DNA from: Burkholderia sp. SRS-46
GTDB lineage: Bacteria > Pseudomonadota > Gammaproteobacteria > Burkholderiales > Burkholderiaceae
Direction of reading: 5' to 3'
NCBI RefSeq assembly: GCF_004343775.1
Contig: NZ_PTXL01000002.1
Coordinates: 186,001-250,000 of the forward strand
Length of the DNA: 64,000 bases
The position numbers and the translations under genes were made by a program. A model generated the notes under the pieces. That model searched no databases. It was not told the origin of the DNA and saw nothing but the letters and a program-made list of their open reading frames with translations. How positions within the stretch are numbered: position 1 is the stretch's first letter; the number at the start of each line of letters is the position of its first letter. Of the stretch, positions 33,510-42,601 are shown one piece after another.

Positions 33510-33526
33510 ACGAAACAGAATAATCC

Positions 33527-33634
33527 CTAAAAGCTCTCCCCTGCGATCAACCCATGGCCATGCGACGCTTGCGGGAACGCGAACTCGGCGAGGACGGGAC
33601 GCTCGCCCGCCCCTTTGACGACAGCCGCTTTCAT
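33527..33634 (-). pseudogene. N-terminal stub of a zinc-type alcohol dehydrogenase
   Basis: A 35-codon reading frame begins MKAAVVKGAGERPVLAEFA, very like the first strand of medium-chain zinc alcohol dehydrogenases and quinone reductases. It then loses similarity and stops among the AT-rich bases at the right edge of the T6SS locus. Family members run about 330 residues, so more than 90% is missing. It lies just downstream of the intact 83-residue gene, which may once have been its operon partner. Confidence 0.5.
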
Positions 33635-33671
33635 CCGCCATTCCCGACAAGACGAAGCGAGCGCTGCGCGA

Positions 33672-33923
33672 TCATTGCGCGTCGACCCATGCGCGCAGCG
33701 CGGCGTCGCGGATCTCGAACACGTCGAACAACCCGAGCGCGCGCAGCGCCGGCAGCACGTCGGCGGCATCGGCCAGCGCACGCGCCCGCTGTGCCTCGTC
33801 CGCGTGCGGATCGGTGAGCACCCGCGCATTCGCGAGAAAAGCGCCCACGCTGCCCTTGCGGATCGTCGTGCCGTTGAGGTCGAGCTGGTTGAGGTGGTCG
33901 GGAAGCATTTCGTCGGCTCGCAT
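33672..33923 (-). CDS. small conserved-looking hypothetical protein (83 aa)
   Basis: An 83-residue cytoplasmic protein of unknown function: MRADEMLPDHLNQLDLNG, then TTIRKGSVGAFLANARVL and an Ala-rich helical part ending AWVDAQ. The ATG lies 9-10 nt after a perfect AGGAGG, so it is probably real although the name of the family is not known to me. It is divergent from the AraC-type regulator and precedes the dehydrogenase stub on the same strand. Confidence 0.7.
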   Translation of the reverse strand: MRADEMLPDHLNQLDLNGTTIRKGSVGAFLANARVLTDPHADEAQRARALADAADVLPALRALGLFDVFEIRDAALRAWVDAQ

Positions 33924-34020
33924 CGCGCGGCCCTCCTGAAGTGATGGACAGGCTTCCAGTGTAGGGATGCAAATGCGGCCCGACTCCGGTATAAATGCCA
34001 TTCGATACCGCAATCCGGCC

Positions 34021-34827
34021 ATGTCAGACGATCCGCTTCTTCCCGCCGAACTCGTGACGTCCTCCGACGGCCCGTTCATCGCCGCCGCCGAGCTGACACA
34101 GCGCGACGCGCGCGTGACCGCGCCGCACCGCCATGCACGCGGCCAGCTGGTCGGCGCGCTGAGCGGCCTGCTGTCGATCGGCGTCGACGACCACGACTGG
34201 GTCGTGCCGGCCGTCCATGCGATCTGGATTCCGCCGCATTGCACGCATGCGCTGCGGTCGTTCGGGCCGTTCTCCGGCTGGAGCGTGTTCGTCGCGGAAC
34301 CGCGCTGCGCGTCGCTGCCGCCGGCGCCGCGCGCGCTCGTCACGCCCCCGCTGCTCCGCGAAGCGGTGCGGCGCGCCGCGAGCTGGCACGGCGGCCCGCT
34401 CGACGCGGCGCAGACGCGCATCGCGGACGTGATCCTCGACGAGATCGCGGCGGCGCAACCCGCGCCGCTCGGCTTGCCCCGCCCGCGCGACGCGCGCGTG
34501 TTGCGGATCACCGATGCGCTGGGCGCCGATCTCGCGGACAACCGCCGCCTCGAGGAATGGGCCGCATGGGCGGGCATCGCGCCGCGCACGCTGAGCCGCC
34601 GCTTCGTCGCCGAAACGGGGCTGACGTTCGCACAATGGCGCCAGCAGGCGCGGCTGCTGCGCGCACTGGAGCGCGTGGCCGACGGTGTGCCCGTGACGAC
34701 GATCGCGCTCGATCTCGGCTACGACAACGTGAGCGCGTTCATCGACATGTTCCGGCGTGCGTTGGGGACGACGCCGGGGCGGTATATGGAAGCCGGACGC
34801 GGCTCACGCCAGGGCGACGCCGTTTAG
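34021..34827 (+). CDS. AraC-family transcriptional regulator
   Basis: A 268-residue regulator. The N-terminal half is a cupin-like sensor (APHRHARGQLVGALSG, VVPAVHAIWIPPHCTHALR). The C-terminal half has two helix-turn-helix motifs, RRLEEWAAWAGIAPRTLSRR and TTIALDLGYDNVSAFIDMFR, closing with TPGRYM, the AraC signature. The start at MSDDP is chosen as the first ATG giving a normal length; an ATG 18 codons upstream is possible. It is convergent with hpaI and divergent from the small 83-residue gene, which is the likelier target. It is not obviously the hpaBC activator HpaA. Confidence 0.88.
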   Translation: MSDDPLLPAELVTSSDGPFIAAAELTQRDARVTAPHRHARGQLVGALSGLLSIGVDDHDWVVPAVHAIWIPPHCTHALRSFGPFSGWSVFVAEPRCASLPPAPRALVTPPLLREAVRRAASWHGGPLDAAQTRIADVILDEIAAAQPAPLGLPRPRDARVLRITDALGADLADNRRLEEWAAWAGIAPRTLSRRFVAETGLTFAQWRQQARLLRALERVADGVPVTTIALDLGYDNVSAFIDMFRRALGTTPGRYMEAGRGSRQGDAV

Positions 34828-34890
34828 CGCGTCATTACGCGCTGTTATGGACGATCGACGGCGGCGACATTCGGCCCGCCGCTTCTTTCT

Positions 34891-35697
34891 TCAATAGGTA
34901 CCGTCGCCCTGCTTTGCGACTTCGGCCGGTTTCCCCTTGAACTGCGCCGCCAGCCGCTCCGCACTCCTCGCCAGCAGCGTCGTATCCACGCCCACCGCGA
35001 CGAACAGCGCCCCCGCTTCCAGATAGCGCCGCGCAGCCGCTTCATCCGCGCTCAGGATGCCCGGCGCCTTGCCGGCCGCCGTGATCGCGCGGATCGCATG
35101 ATCAATCGCGGCCTGTACGTCCGGATGCCCCGGATGGCCGAGATGCCCGAGGTCGGCCGCGAGATCCGCCGGCCCGATGAACACGCCATCGACGCCTTCG
35201 ACCCGCGCGATCGCGTCGATCGCATCGAGCCCCGCGCGCGTCTCCACCTGCACGAGCACCGCCATCTCGCCGTTCGCGCGGTGCAGGTAGTCGCCGACGC
35301 GGTTCCAGCGCGACGCGCGCGCCAGCGCGCTGCCGACACCGCGAATGCCGTGCGGCGGATAGCGCGTCGCGGCAACCGCCGCCTGCGCCTCGCCGGCGCT
35401 CTGCACCATCGGCACGAGCAGCGTCTGCGCGCCGACGTCGAGCACCTGCTTGATCAGCACCGGGTCGTTCCACGGCACCCGCACGACCGGATGCGACGGA
35501 TACGGCGCGATCGCCTGCAATTGCGCGAGGATCGTCGGCACCGTGTTCGGCGCGTGCTCGCCGTCGATCAGCAGCCAGTCGAAGCCGGCGCCCGCGACCA
35601 CCTCGGCGCTGTACGGGTTCGCGAGCCCGAGCCACAGGCCGACCTGCGCGTCGCCGCGCGCGAGCGCGGCCTTGAAGACATTCGAAGGAATCTGCAT
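34891..35697 (-). CDS. hpaI: 4-hydroxy-2-oxoheptane-1,7-dioate aldolase HpaI
   Basis: A 268-residue class II aldolase that splits 4-hydroxy-2-oxoheptanedioate to pyruvate and succinate semialdehyde, the last step of the homoprotocatechuate pathway. Family features: [28 protein letters not shown] with the catalytic His48, VLVQVETR with a metal-binding Glu, and [12 protein letters not shown] with a metal-binding Asp. It is the last gene of the hpa operon, 7 nt after hpaH. Confidence 0.95.
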   Translation of the reverse strand: MQIPSNVFKAALARGDAQVGLWLGLANPYSAEVVAGAGFDWLLIDGEHAPNTVPTILAQLQAIAPYPSHPVVRVPWNDPVLIKQVLDVGAQTLLVPMVQSAGEAQAAVAATRYPPHGIRGVGSALARASRWNRVGDYLHRANGEMAVLVQVETRAGLDAIDAIARVEGVDGVFIGPADLAADLGHLGHPGHPDVQAAIDHAIRAITAAGKAPGILSADEAAARRYLEAGALFVAVGVDTTLLARSAERLAAQFKGKPAEVAKQGDGTY

Positions 35698-35704
35698 CGC
35701 CGGT

Positions 35705-36508
35705 TCACTCGAAGTAGCACTGGATGGTCCCGAGCGGACCGTAGTCGACGCTGAAGGTGTCGCCCGAACGCGCCGCGCACGGCCGCGTGAACGACCCGCC
35801 GAGCACGATCTGCCCCGGCTCCAGCGCGACGTCGAAGCGCGCGAGCCGGTTCGCGAGCCACACGACGCCGTTGGCCGGATGGTTCAGCACACCGGCCGCG
35901 ACGCCGGTTTCCTCGACCACGCCGTTGCGCGACATGATCGCGGCGACCCAGCGCAAGTCGACGTCGGCCGGGCGCACGGGCCGGCCGCCGAGTACGACGC
36001 CGGCGTTCGCCGCGTTGTCGGCGATCGTGTCGAACACCTTGCGCGGGCGCTGGGTGTCGGGGTCGATCGACTGGCTGCGCGCGTCGATGATCTCGAGCGC
36101 GGGCACCACGTAGTCGACCGCGTCGTACACGTCGAAGATCGTGCAGTTCGGTCCGCTCAGGCGCTTGCCGAGCACGAACGCGAGCTCGACCTCGACGCGC
36201 GGCACGATGAAGCGCTGCGTCGGGATCGTGCCGCCGTCCTCGAAGAACATGTCGTCGAGCAGCGCGCCGTAGTCGGGCTCGTCGATCTGCGACGTGTTCT
36301 GCATCGCCTTCGACGTGAGGCCGATCTTGTGGCCCTTCAGCGTGCGGCCTTCCGCGAGCTTCACGTTCACCCACGCGCGCTGGATCGCATACGCGTCGTC
36401 GATCGTGATGTCCGGGTAGTCGAGCGAGATCTGGCGGATCTGCTTGCGCTCGCGCTCGGCGTCGTGCAGGCGCCGCGCGAGCTGGTCGATGATGGCGGGT
36501 TCGAGCAT
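35705..36508 (-). CDS. hpaH: 2-oxo-hept-4-ene-1,7-dioate hydratase HpaH
   Basis: A 267-residue hydratase of the fumarylacetoacetase-like/MhpD group; it adds water to 2-oxohept-4-enedioate, the substrate prepared by HpaG, and feeds HpaI. Visible: [41 protein letters not shown] with metal ligands, and a C-terminal [17 protein letters not shown]. The length matches E. coli HpaH (267). The start is the ATG at MLEPA; the long upstream reading overlaps hpaF and hpaD. Confidence 0.95.
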   Translation of the reverse strand: MLEPAIIDQLARRLHDAERERKQIRQISLDYPDITIDDAYAIQRAWVNVKLAEGRTLKGHKIGLTSKAMQNTSQIDEPDYGALLDDMFFEDGGTIPTQRFIVPRVEVELAFVLGKRLSGPNCTIFDVYDAVDYVVPALEIIDARSQSIDPDTQRPRKVFDTIADNAANAGVVLGGRPVRPADVDLRWVAAIMSRNGVVEETGVAAGVLNHPANGVVWLANRLARFDVALEPGQIVLGGSFTRPCAARSGDTFSVDYGPLGTIQCYFE

Positions 36509-36528
36509 GGTGGAATCGGGATGGGGGT

Positions 36529-36921
36529 TCAGCTGGCCCGCTGGTAGCGGGCGTGGATGTTGTTGTGCTTGTACGAGCCGTTTTCGCTGAACTCGGTCAG
36601 CTCCATCGACAGCGCGAGGTAGCGCTTCGCGTACAGCTCGGCGAAATGCGCCTTGAGCGCGTCGAACAGCGCGTCGCATGCGGCCTTCTTCTGTGCGTCG
36701 CTGCGGCCCGAGCCGATCTTCAGCGTCACGTGGACGAACGCATCGTCCCCGGTGCCGTCGGCGACGCAGTAATCCTGCAGCTCGATCGCGCGCGAGCGGA
36801 TGCCGCCGGTCGGAAACACGCCGCCCTGCGCGATCAGCGTCGTGTTGATCGTGCGCAGCAGCGCGGGAATGCGCGCGTCGTCGCGGATGTTCGACGTGTA
36901 CTCGACGACGATGTGTGGCAT
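36529..36921 (-). CDS. hpaF: 5-carboxymethyl-2-hydroxymuconate isomerase HpaF
   Basis: A 130-residue member of the tautomerase superfamily; the N-terminal proline after the removed Met ([11 protein letters not shown]) is the catalytic base. It isomerises 5-carboxymethyl-2-hydroxymuconate before decarboxylation by HpaG. AGGAG lies before the ATG. It sits between hpaD and hpaH with 20-32-nt gaps. Confidence 0.93.
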   Translation of the reverse strand: MPHIVVEYTSNIRDDARIPALLRTINTTLIAQGGVFPTGGIRSRAIELQDYCVADGTGDDAFVHVTLKIGSGRSDAQKKAACDALFDALKAHFAELYAKRYLALSMELTEFSENGSYKHNNIHARYQRAS

Positions 36922-36953
36922 GTCGGTTCTCCTGGAAAGACGTCGCGTACGGG

Positions 36954-37802
36954 TCAGGCGAGCGGGAAGATCGCATTGATCTGCCCGGTGCCCGAACTCG
37001 CGAAGTAGTCGGTGACGATCTCGACGGGCTTGTCGTAGCGATCCCAGCCGAGCAGGCCGAGCAGCATCGCGGTGTCATGCATGCCGCCTTCGCCGTGGCA
37101 ATGGAGGTTGTATTCGGGCAGCATCGCGCAGAAAGTCTTGAAATCGCCCTGCTTCCACAGCTCGACCACGCGCAGGTCGACCTGCCGGAAGAATTCGCGG
37201 CTGATCTGATGAATCGATTCCTCGGGGCTGCCGTTGTCGTTGAAGCGGTGCGACAGCGATCCGCTCGCGAGGAACGCGACGTTCGCATCGCTCCGCTCGA
37301 TCGCGTCGAGCAGCGCCTCGCCGAAGCGGCGGCTCTCGTCGAGCGTGTGCCACATGCACCAGCCCGCGATCGACACCACCTTGAAGTGCTGGTCGCCGTT
37401 CATGTAGCGCATCGGCACCAGCGTGCCGTATTCGAGTTCGAGGCTGTCGATCTCGTGCGCGCGCGTCGCGATGCCGCGCGCCGTCGCCGTTTCGGCGATC
37501 AGCCGGCCGAGCGCCGGATTGCCCGGATACGCGTACTGCATGTCGCGGATGAAATGCGGCAGCTCGTTGCTCGTATAGGTGCCGGCGAACCGCGCGTTGC
37601 AGTTCACGTGATAGCCGGCGTTGACGAGCCAGTGCACGTCCGACACGACGATCGTGTCGACGCCGAGCGCGCGGCAGCGCTCGCCGATCAGCTGATGGCC
37701 GCGGATCGCTTCCGCGCGGCAGCCGTGATGCCTGCCCGGCAGCTCGGACAGGTACATCGACGGCACGTGCGTGATCTTCGCGGCGAGGGACAGTTTGCCC
37801 AT
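36954..37802 (-). CDS. hpaD: homoprotocatechuate 2,3-dioxygenase HpaD
   Basis: A 282-residue extradiol ring-cleavage dioxygenase of the LigB (class III) type; it opens 3,4-dihydroxyphenylacetate between carbons 2 and 3. It starts [22 protein letters not shown], nearly the E. coli HpaD start, followed by [17 protein letters not shown] with a metal-ligand histidine. GGGAGA precedes the ATG. Length equals the family norm (about 283). Confidence 0.95.
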   Translation of the reverse strand: MGKLSLAAKITHVPSMYLSELPGRHHGCRAEAIRGHQLIGERCRALGVDTIVVSDVHWLVNAGYHVNCNARFAGTYTSNELPHFIRDMQYAYPGNPALGRLIAETATARGIATRAHEIDSLELEYGTLVPMRYMNGDQHFKVVSIAGWCMWHTLDESRRFGEALLDAIERSDANVAFLASGSLSHRFNDNGSPEESIHQISREFFRQVDLRVVELWKQGDFKTFCAMLPEYNLHCHGEGGMHDTAMLLGLLGWDRYDKPVEIVTDYFASSGTGQINAIFPLA

Positions 37803-37849
37803 CGTAAGTCTCCCTAAGTTCTTTCACGCGGCACGATGGCCCGCGCCGC

Positions 37850-39313
37850 TTACACGCCCCAGCGCGGAATGTGATGCGAACCCATCGAGATGCAGACGTT
37901 CTTGATCTCCGCGAACACCTCGAAGCTGTATTCGCCGCCCTCGCGCCCGGTGCCCGACTCCTTCACGCCGCCGAACGGCTGGCGCAGGTCGCGCACGTTC
38001 TGGCTGTTGACGAACACCATGCCGGCCTCGATGCCGCGTGCGAGGCGATGCACCTTGCCGACGTCCTGCGTCCAGATGTAGGACGCGAGGCCGTAGGACG
38101 TGTCGTTCGCGAGCCGCAGCCCGTCCTCTTCGTCGTCGAACGGAATCAGGCACGCGACCGGGCCGAAGATCTCCTCCTGCGCGATGCGCATCCGGTTGTC
38201 GACGTCGGCGAACACGGTCGGCCGCACGAAGTTGCCGTTGCGCAGATGGTCGGGCAGGCCCGCCGGCTTGTCCGCGCCGCCCGCGACCACGCGCGCGCCT
38301 TCCTGCTCGCCGATGCGGATGTAGCCCGTCACCTTCTCCCAGTGCTGGCGCGTGATCATCGCACCGAGATTCGTGGCCGGATCGGACGGATCGCCGACCA
38401 CCAGGTTGTTCGCGCGGCGCGCGAATTCCTGCACGAAGCGGTCGTAGATCGAGCGCTGCACGAAGATCCGCGAACCGGCCGTGCAGCGTTCGCCGTTGAT
38501 CGAGAAGATCGTGAACAGCGACGCGTCGAGCGCGCGGTCGAAATCGGCGTCGTCGAACACCAGCACCGGCGACTTGCCGCCGAGCTCCATCGAGTATTTC
38601 TTCAGACCCGCGCGCTCCATGATCCGCTTGCCGGTGACCGTGCCGCCGGTAAACGACACCGCGCGCACGTCCGGATGCCGCACGAGCGCATCGCCGGCGG
38701 TCGCGCCGTAGCCCTGCACGACGTTCAGCACACCGGGCGGAATGCCGGCTTCGAGCGCGAGCCGGCCGAGCTGGTCGGCGGTCAGCGGCGACAGTTCCGA
38801 CATCTTCAGCACCGCCGTGTTGCCGAGCGCGAGGCACGGCGCCGTCTTCCACGTCGCGGTCATGAACGGCACGTTCCACGGCGACACCAGCGCGCACACG
38901 CCCACCGGCTGGTACAGCGTGTAGTTCAGCATCTGGTCGTCGACCGGATACGTGCGGCCGTTCATCTGCACGCACACTTCCGCGAAGAAATTGAAATTCT
39001 CCGACGCGCGCGGAATCAGCTGCTTGCTCGTCTGCGCGATCGGCAGGCCGGTATCCTGCGTTTCGAGCGCCGCGAGCATCGGCACGTTCTTCTCGATCAG
39101 CTCGCCGAGCTTGCGCATCAGCTTCGCGCGCTCCTTCGCGGGCGTGTTCGCCCACTTCGGGAACGCTTCCTTCGCCGCGCGCACCGCCGCGTCGACTTCC
39201 GCCTCGCCGCCCGACGCGACCTCGGCGATCACGTCGCCGGTCGCGGGGTTCAGCGTGGTGAACGTGTCGCGGCTCGCGACTTCCCGGCCGTCGATCCAGT
39301 GCTTGATGGTCAT
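37850..39313 (-). CDS. hpaE: 5-carboxymethyl-2-hydroxymuconate semialdehyde dehydrogenase HpaE
   Basis: A 487-residue aldehyde dehydrogenase that oxidises the HpaD ring-cleavage product with NAD. The catalytic Cys277 lies in NGERCTAGSR, the general base Glu243 in SMELGGKSP, and the NAD-binding VSFTGGT near 219-225. AAGGAG precedes the ATG. Length equals E. coli HpaE (488). It lies between hpaG2 and hpaD. Confidence 0.95.
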   Translation of the reverse strand: MTIKHWIDGREVASRDTFTTLNPATGDVIAEVASGGEAEVDAAVRAAKEAFPKWANTPAKERAKLMRKLGELIEKNVPMLAALETQDTGLPIAQTSKQLIPRASENFNFFAEVCVQMNGRTYPVDDQMLNYTLYQPVGVCALVSPWNVPFMTATWKTAPCLALGNTAVLKMSELSPLTADQLGRLALEAGIPPGVLNVVQGYGATAGDALVRHPDVRAVSFTGGTVTGKRIMERAGLKKYSMELGGKSPVLVFDDADFDRALDASLFTIFSINGERCTAGSRIFVQRSIYDRFVQEFARRANNLVVGDPSDPATNLGAMITRQHWEKVTGYIRIGEQEGARVVAGGADKPAGLPDHLRNGNFVRPTVFADVDNRMRIAQEEIFGPVACLIPFDDEEDGLRLANDTSYGLASYIWTQDVGKVHRLARGIEAGMVFVNSQNVRDLRQPFGGVKESGTGREGGEYSFEVFAEIKNVCISMGSHHIPRWGV

Positions 39314-39335
39314 CTGCTCTCCTTGTGCGGCGGGC

Positions 39336-40100
39336 TCAGCCGGCGCGATAGTAGTCGTGTTCGGCGACGATCGTGTTCACGAGCCGGCCGATGCCTTCGA
39401 TTTCGGTGACGACCTCGTCGCCCGGCTGCGTATCCGCGAGCCCTTCCGGTGTGCCGGTCAGGATCAGGTCGCCCGGCGCCAGCGTCATGAAGCCGCTGAT
39501 GTGCTCGATCAGCGCCGGCACGTCGAAGATCATGTCGCGCGTGCTGCCGCGCTGCGTCTCCCGGCCGTTCACCGTGGTGCGCAAGGCCAGGTCGCCCGGG
39601 TCGCCGATCTCGTCGCGGCTGACGAACCAGGGCCCGAGCGGCGTGCAGGTGTCGCGGTTCTTCACGCGCAGGTTCGGCCGGTAGTAGTTCTCGAGGTAAT
39701 CGCGGATCGCGTAGTCGTTCGCGACCGTGTAGCCGGCCACGTAGTCGAGCGCCTGCGCGCGGCGCACACCGCGCGCGGGGCGGCCGATCACGACCGCCAG
39801 CTCGCACTCGTAGTGCATGTGGGTCGCGTCGGCGGGCCGCACGGTGCGCGCGCGGTGGCCGACGAACGTGTTCGGTCCCTTCAGGAAGATCAGCGGCTCG
39901 CTCGGCGCCTTGAACGCGAGCTCCTTCGCATGGTCCGCATAGTTGAGGCCGAGCGCGAACGTCGTGCGCGGCGCGACGGGCGGCAGCCAGGCCACCTCGC
40001 CCTCCGTGACGACGGCCCCGGTGTCGAGCCGGATCAGGCCCTCGCCGGCCGGCTCGGCGGCGTGCAGTGCGCCGTTGTAGATCACGCGTGCGATTTTCAT
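39336..40100 (-). CDS. hpaG2: HpaG2: C-terminal half of the HpaG isomerase/decarboxylase as a separate protein
   Basis: A 254-residue fumarylacetoacetase-like enzyme. It matches the second half of HpaG (5-oxopent-3-ene-1,2,5-tricarboxylate decarboxylase). Visible: GLNYADHAKEL, FLKGPNTFVGH, HYECELAVVIGRPAR with metal-binding Glu residues, and TGTPEGLADTQPGDEV. GGAGG stands before the ATG. The start codon overlaps the hpaG1 stop (ATGA), so the two halves are made together and probably act as one enzyme. Confidence 0.92.
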   Translation of the reverse strand: MKIARVIYNGALHAAEPAGEGLIRLDTGAVVTEGEVAWLPPVAPRTTFALGLNYADHAKELAFKAPSEPLIFLKGPNTFVGHRARTVRPADATHMHYECELAVVIGRPARGVRRAQALDYVAGYTVANDYAIRDYLENYYRPNLRVKNRDTCTPLGPWFVSRDEIGDPGDLALRTTVNGRETQRGSTRDMIFDVPALIEHISGFMTLAPGDLILTGTPEGLADTQPGDEVVTEIEGIGRLVNTIVAEHDYYRAG

Positions 40101-40789
40101 CGGGCGGCCTCCGCGATCAGCGCATGCCGCAACGTGCCGATGCCGTCCGCGACGATCTCGATGCGGCTGCCGGCCTGCGCGCGCGGCGCGCCGCCCGGCA
40201 CGCCGAGCAGCAGCACGTCGCCGGCGTCGAACGACATGAACGCCGACACCTCGGCGATCAGCTGCCGCACCGGCCGCACCAGCGTGGCCGTCGACGCGTC
40301 CTGCGCGACGTGGCCGTCGATCCGCACGGTCACGCCGATCGCGTCGACATCGGCAAGCGCGCCGGGCGGCACGATCGCCGGCCCGAGCGGGCAGAACCCG
40401 TCGCGGCACTTGTAGCGCACGGCGGGACGGTAATAGTCGGGGTGCGGAACGGATACGTCGCACGCGAGCGTGAAGCCGTGCACGTAGTCGAGCGCGTGCG
40501 CCGCGGCCACCCGGGTCGCGCGGCGGCTGAACACCACCGCGACCGACGCGCCGATCTCCAGCGCGTCGACGCCGGCCGGCACGACCACCGCCGCGCCGTC
40601 GGCGGCGTGCGTGTTGGCGGGCTTGATGTAGAGCACCGGCGCCTGCGGCGGCCGCCCGTAAGGCGGCTGATGCACCGCCTCGCCGAGCGCGTCGAGCGCG
40701 GCGCGCTCGTTGAGCAGCGCACCATAGATGGTACCGATGGCGACCGGCAGCGGCGGTGCCGCCGCGGCGGTCGTGCAAGACAGCTCCAT
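40097..40789 (-). CDS. hpaG1: HpaG1: N-terminal half of HpaG as a separate protein
   Basis: A 230-residue fumarylacetoacetase-like protein matching the first half of E. coli HpaG, which is one 429-residue chain. Visible: GTIYGALLNERAALDALGEA, YIKPANTHAADGA, and a short C-terminal lid VSAFMSFDAGDVLLLGVPGG. It is the first gene of the minus-strand operon, behind AGGGGAATG, and overlaps hpaG2 by 4 nt. Confidence 0.9.
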   Translation of the reverse strand: MELSCTTAAAAPPLPVAIGTIYGALLNERAALDALGEAVHQPPYGRPPQAPVLYIKPANTHAADGAAVVVPAGVDALEIGASVAVVFSRRATRVAAAHALDYVHGFTLACDVSVPHPDYYRPAVRYKCRDGFCPLGPAIVPPGALADVDAIGVTVRIDGHVAQDASTATLVRPVRQLIAEVSAFMSFDAGDVLLLGVPGGAPRAQAGSRIEIVADGIGTLRHALIAEAAR

Positions 40790-40835
40790 GCGTCATTCCC
40801 CTGCCGCGCGTCGCGGCGCATCGTCAATAGTTAAT

Positions 40836-40864
40836 ATCTTAAGTAAACAATCGCGCGCTGACAA
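40836..40864 (-). promoter_or_regulatory. candidate promoter of the hpaG1-I operon
   Basis: On the minus strand TTGTCA (40859-40864), 17 bp, TAAGAT (40836-40841) gives a good -35 and a fair -10. The spacer end and -10 hold AT-rich bases around CTTAAG (40838-40843), inside the 155-bp gap shared with divergent hpaR, where HpaR is expected to bind. Confidence 0.5.
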
Positions 40865-40944
40865 CCTCGATTACCCTGATACATGAAATTCGACACGACC
40901 GCCTGTTAAGATTGGCGCGTCCCCCGTCCACCCCCGCACCTCGA

Positions 40945-41388
40945 ATGAACCGTACGCTCGACCACCGCAATCTGGCCATGCTGCTGCTCGAAGCCCGAGA
41001 AACGCTGATGGGGCTGTTCCGCCCCATTCTCAAGGAATTCGCGTTGACCGAACAGCAATGGCGGATCATCCGCGTGCTCGACGGCGAAGCGTCGCACGCG
41101 CTCGAAGCGGGGCAGATTGCGCGGCGCTGCTGCATCCTGAGCCCGAGCCTCACAGGCGTGCTGGAACGGATGGAGCGCGATGGCCTGATCAGGCGCACGC
41201 GCGCGCAGGAAGATCAGCGCAGGCTGCTCGTGAGCCTGACGCCGCAAAGCCGGAAACTCGTGACGGAAATCGGCCCGCGCATCGACGAGCAATACCGGCT
41301 GCTGGAGGAGCGCTTCGGCCCGGCGGCGCTCGACGACATCTACCGCGCGCTGGACCGGCTGATCGAATTCGGCGCCAGCGCGCCGTAA
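40945..41388 (+). CDS. hpaR: HpaR, MarR-family repressor of the homoprotocatechuate operon
   Basis: A 147-residue winged-helix repressor. It opens MNRTLDHRNLAMLLLEARE, matching HpaR, then FALTEQQWRIIRVLD, recognition helix LSPSLTGVLERMERDGLIRR and the wing AQEDQRRLLVSLT. Known HpaR proteins repress the hpaG operon and themselves until a pathway aromatic binds. The start is the ATG at 40945; a TTG 11 codons upstream is less likely. Its divergent position confirms the role. Confidence 0.92.
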   Translation: MNRTLDHRNLAMLLLEARETLMGLFRPILKEFALTEQQWRIIRVLDGEASHALEAGQIARRCCILSPSLTGVLERMERDGLIRRTRAQEDQRRLLVSLTPQSRKLVTEIGPRIDEQYRLLEERFGPAALDDIYRALDRLIEFGASAP

Positions 41389-41401
41389 GCCGCGCGTGCG
41401 G

Positions 41402-42601
41402 TCAGGCCGCGCCGCGCATCAGCTCGGTGACCGCGACGCCGCGCGAGGTGCGCATGCATTCCTCGACGTAATCGACGAACGGCAGCGGTTCGAAATCGAT
41501 TTCATCGCGCACGCGGCTGTTGTCGAACACGCGATCCGCGGCCGAGAATTCCGCGAAGCGCTGCAGCGCCTTGCCGATCACGCGCTCCAGCAACGGATCG
41601 TTGCGCCCCAGCACGTCGCGCACGACGAGCGGCAGTTCCGCCGCCGTGCAGGCCGCATAGCGCGGCGCGCCCGTCATCCCGGCCGCCTCGTCCATCGCGC
41701 GCACGATCTGCGCGACCATCGGCGCCTCCAGGCCCGCGGACACGTGATAGACATCGTGCGCGAGCGCCGGCTTGACCGCCAGCAGCATCGTCGCGCGCGC
41801 GACGTCGTCGACCGACACGATGTCGATGCGCGTCATCGGCCGCGCCGTGTAGCGGCGCGCCGCATGCGCGACGCGGAACGTCCAGAACGAATTCGGCGAC
41901 GGCCGCGTGCCCAGCACCGTATGCCCGACGATGTGCGAAGGACGAACGATCACGAGCGGCAGCCCGAGCGCGCGCAGGCGCGCCTCCATCTCGCGTTTCG
42001 CCTCGAGGTAGTCGGCCGCCAGCACGGCGCCCGCCAGCGCCGCGCCCGAATCCCTGGCGTCGCAGCCCTGCGCGTCTTCCAGCACGATGCCGCCCCGGCC
42101 GCCGCGCACGAACGCGGTGCCGACGTACGCGAAGCGCTGCAGTTGCGGGGTGCGCGCGAAGCCCTCGGCAAAGCGCAGCGACGCATCGAGGTCGGCCTGC
42201 AGGTGCGCGCCGTCCGACGACGACGCATGGCCCGCGCAGTGAATCACGTGCGTCGCCTGCGCGAGGCGGCCCGCATCGGCGCCGTGCCAGACGTCGCCGA
42301 GCGAGCCGACGACCACGTTCGCATCGGTCAGGCGCGACGCCCAGTACGGCGCGAGCCCCGCGCGCAGCGCCGCCTCGCGCAGCCGCTCGACCGCATGGTC
42401 GCGATCCCGCGCGCGCACGACGCACACCACGCGTTCGAGCAGCCCCGCGTTGACGAGCGCCGTCAGCACGGTGCTGCCGATGAAACCGGTCGCGCCCGTC
42501 AGCACCAGCCGCGCGACGTTCGTCGCGGCAACCGGTGCGCTGGACGGCGATACCAGGCTCGTGCGCCAGTTGAGCGACAGGGCGGTTTTCCAGTTCAGCA
42601 C
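41402..42601 (-). CDS. NAD(P)-dependent epimerase/thioester-reductase-like protein (extended SDR)
   Basis: A 399-residue extended short-chain dehydrogenase. The cofactor motif GATGFIGS lies at residues 36-43 and the catalytic Tyr198/Lys202 pair in DYLEAK. An HVIHCAG block (near 118) and FAYVGTAFVRG (near 157) resemble fatty acyl or thioester reductases and sugar epimerases. The GTG start is preferred: AAGGAG lies 6 nt before it, and the upstream extension in frame is Arg/Pro-rich. Substrate is unknown. It is convergent with hpaR and not part of the hpa operon. Confidence 0.82.
   Translation of the reverse strand: MLNWKTALSLNWRTSLVSPSSAPVAATNVARLVLTGATGFIGSTVLTALVNAGLLERVVCVVRARDRDHAVERLREAALRAGLAPYWASRLTDANVVVGSLGDVWHGADAGRLAQATHVIHCAGHASSSDGAHLQADLDASLRFAEGFARTPQLQRFAYVGTAFVRGGRGGIVLEDAQGCDARDSGAALAGAVLAADYLEAKREMEARLRALGLPLVIVRPSHIVGHTVLGTRPSPNSFWTFRVAHAARRYTARPMTRIDIVSVDDVARATMLLAVKPALAHDVYHVSAGLEAPMVAQIVRAMDEAAGMTGAPRYAACTAAELPLVVRDVLGRNDPLLERVIGKALQRFAEFSAADRVFDNSRVRDEIDFEPLPFVDYVEECMRTSRGVAVTELMRGAA

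Noticed and set aside
34021..34827. AraC regulator as HpaA, the activator of hpaBC
   Set aside because: No hpaBC nearby, it is convergent with the operon, and nothing in its sequence is specific to HpaA.
37824..39155. 443-residue minus-strand ORF overlapping hpaE
   Set aside because: It is in another frame over the whole of hpaE, which has every catalytic motif.
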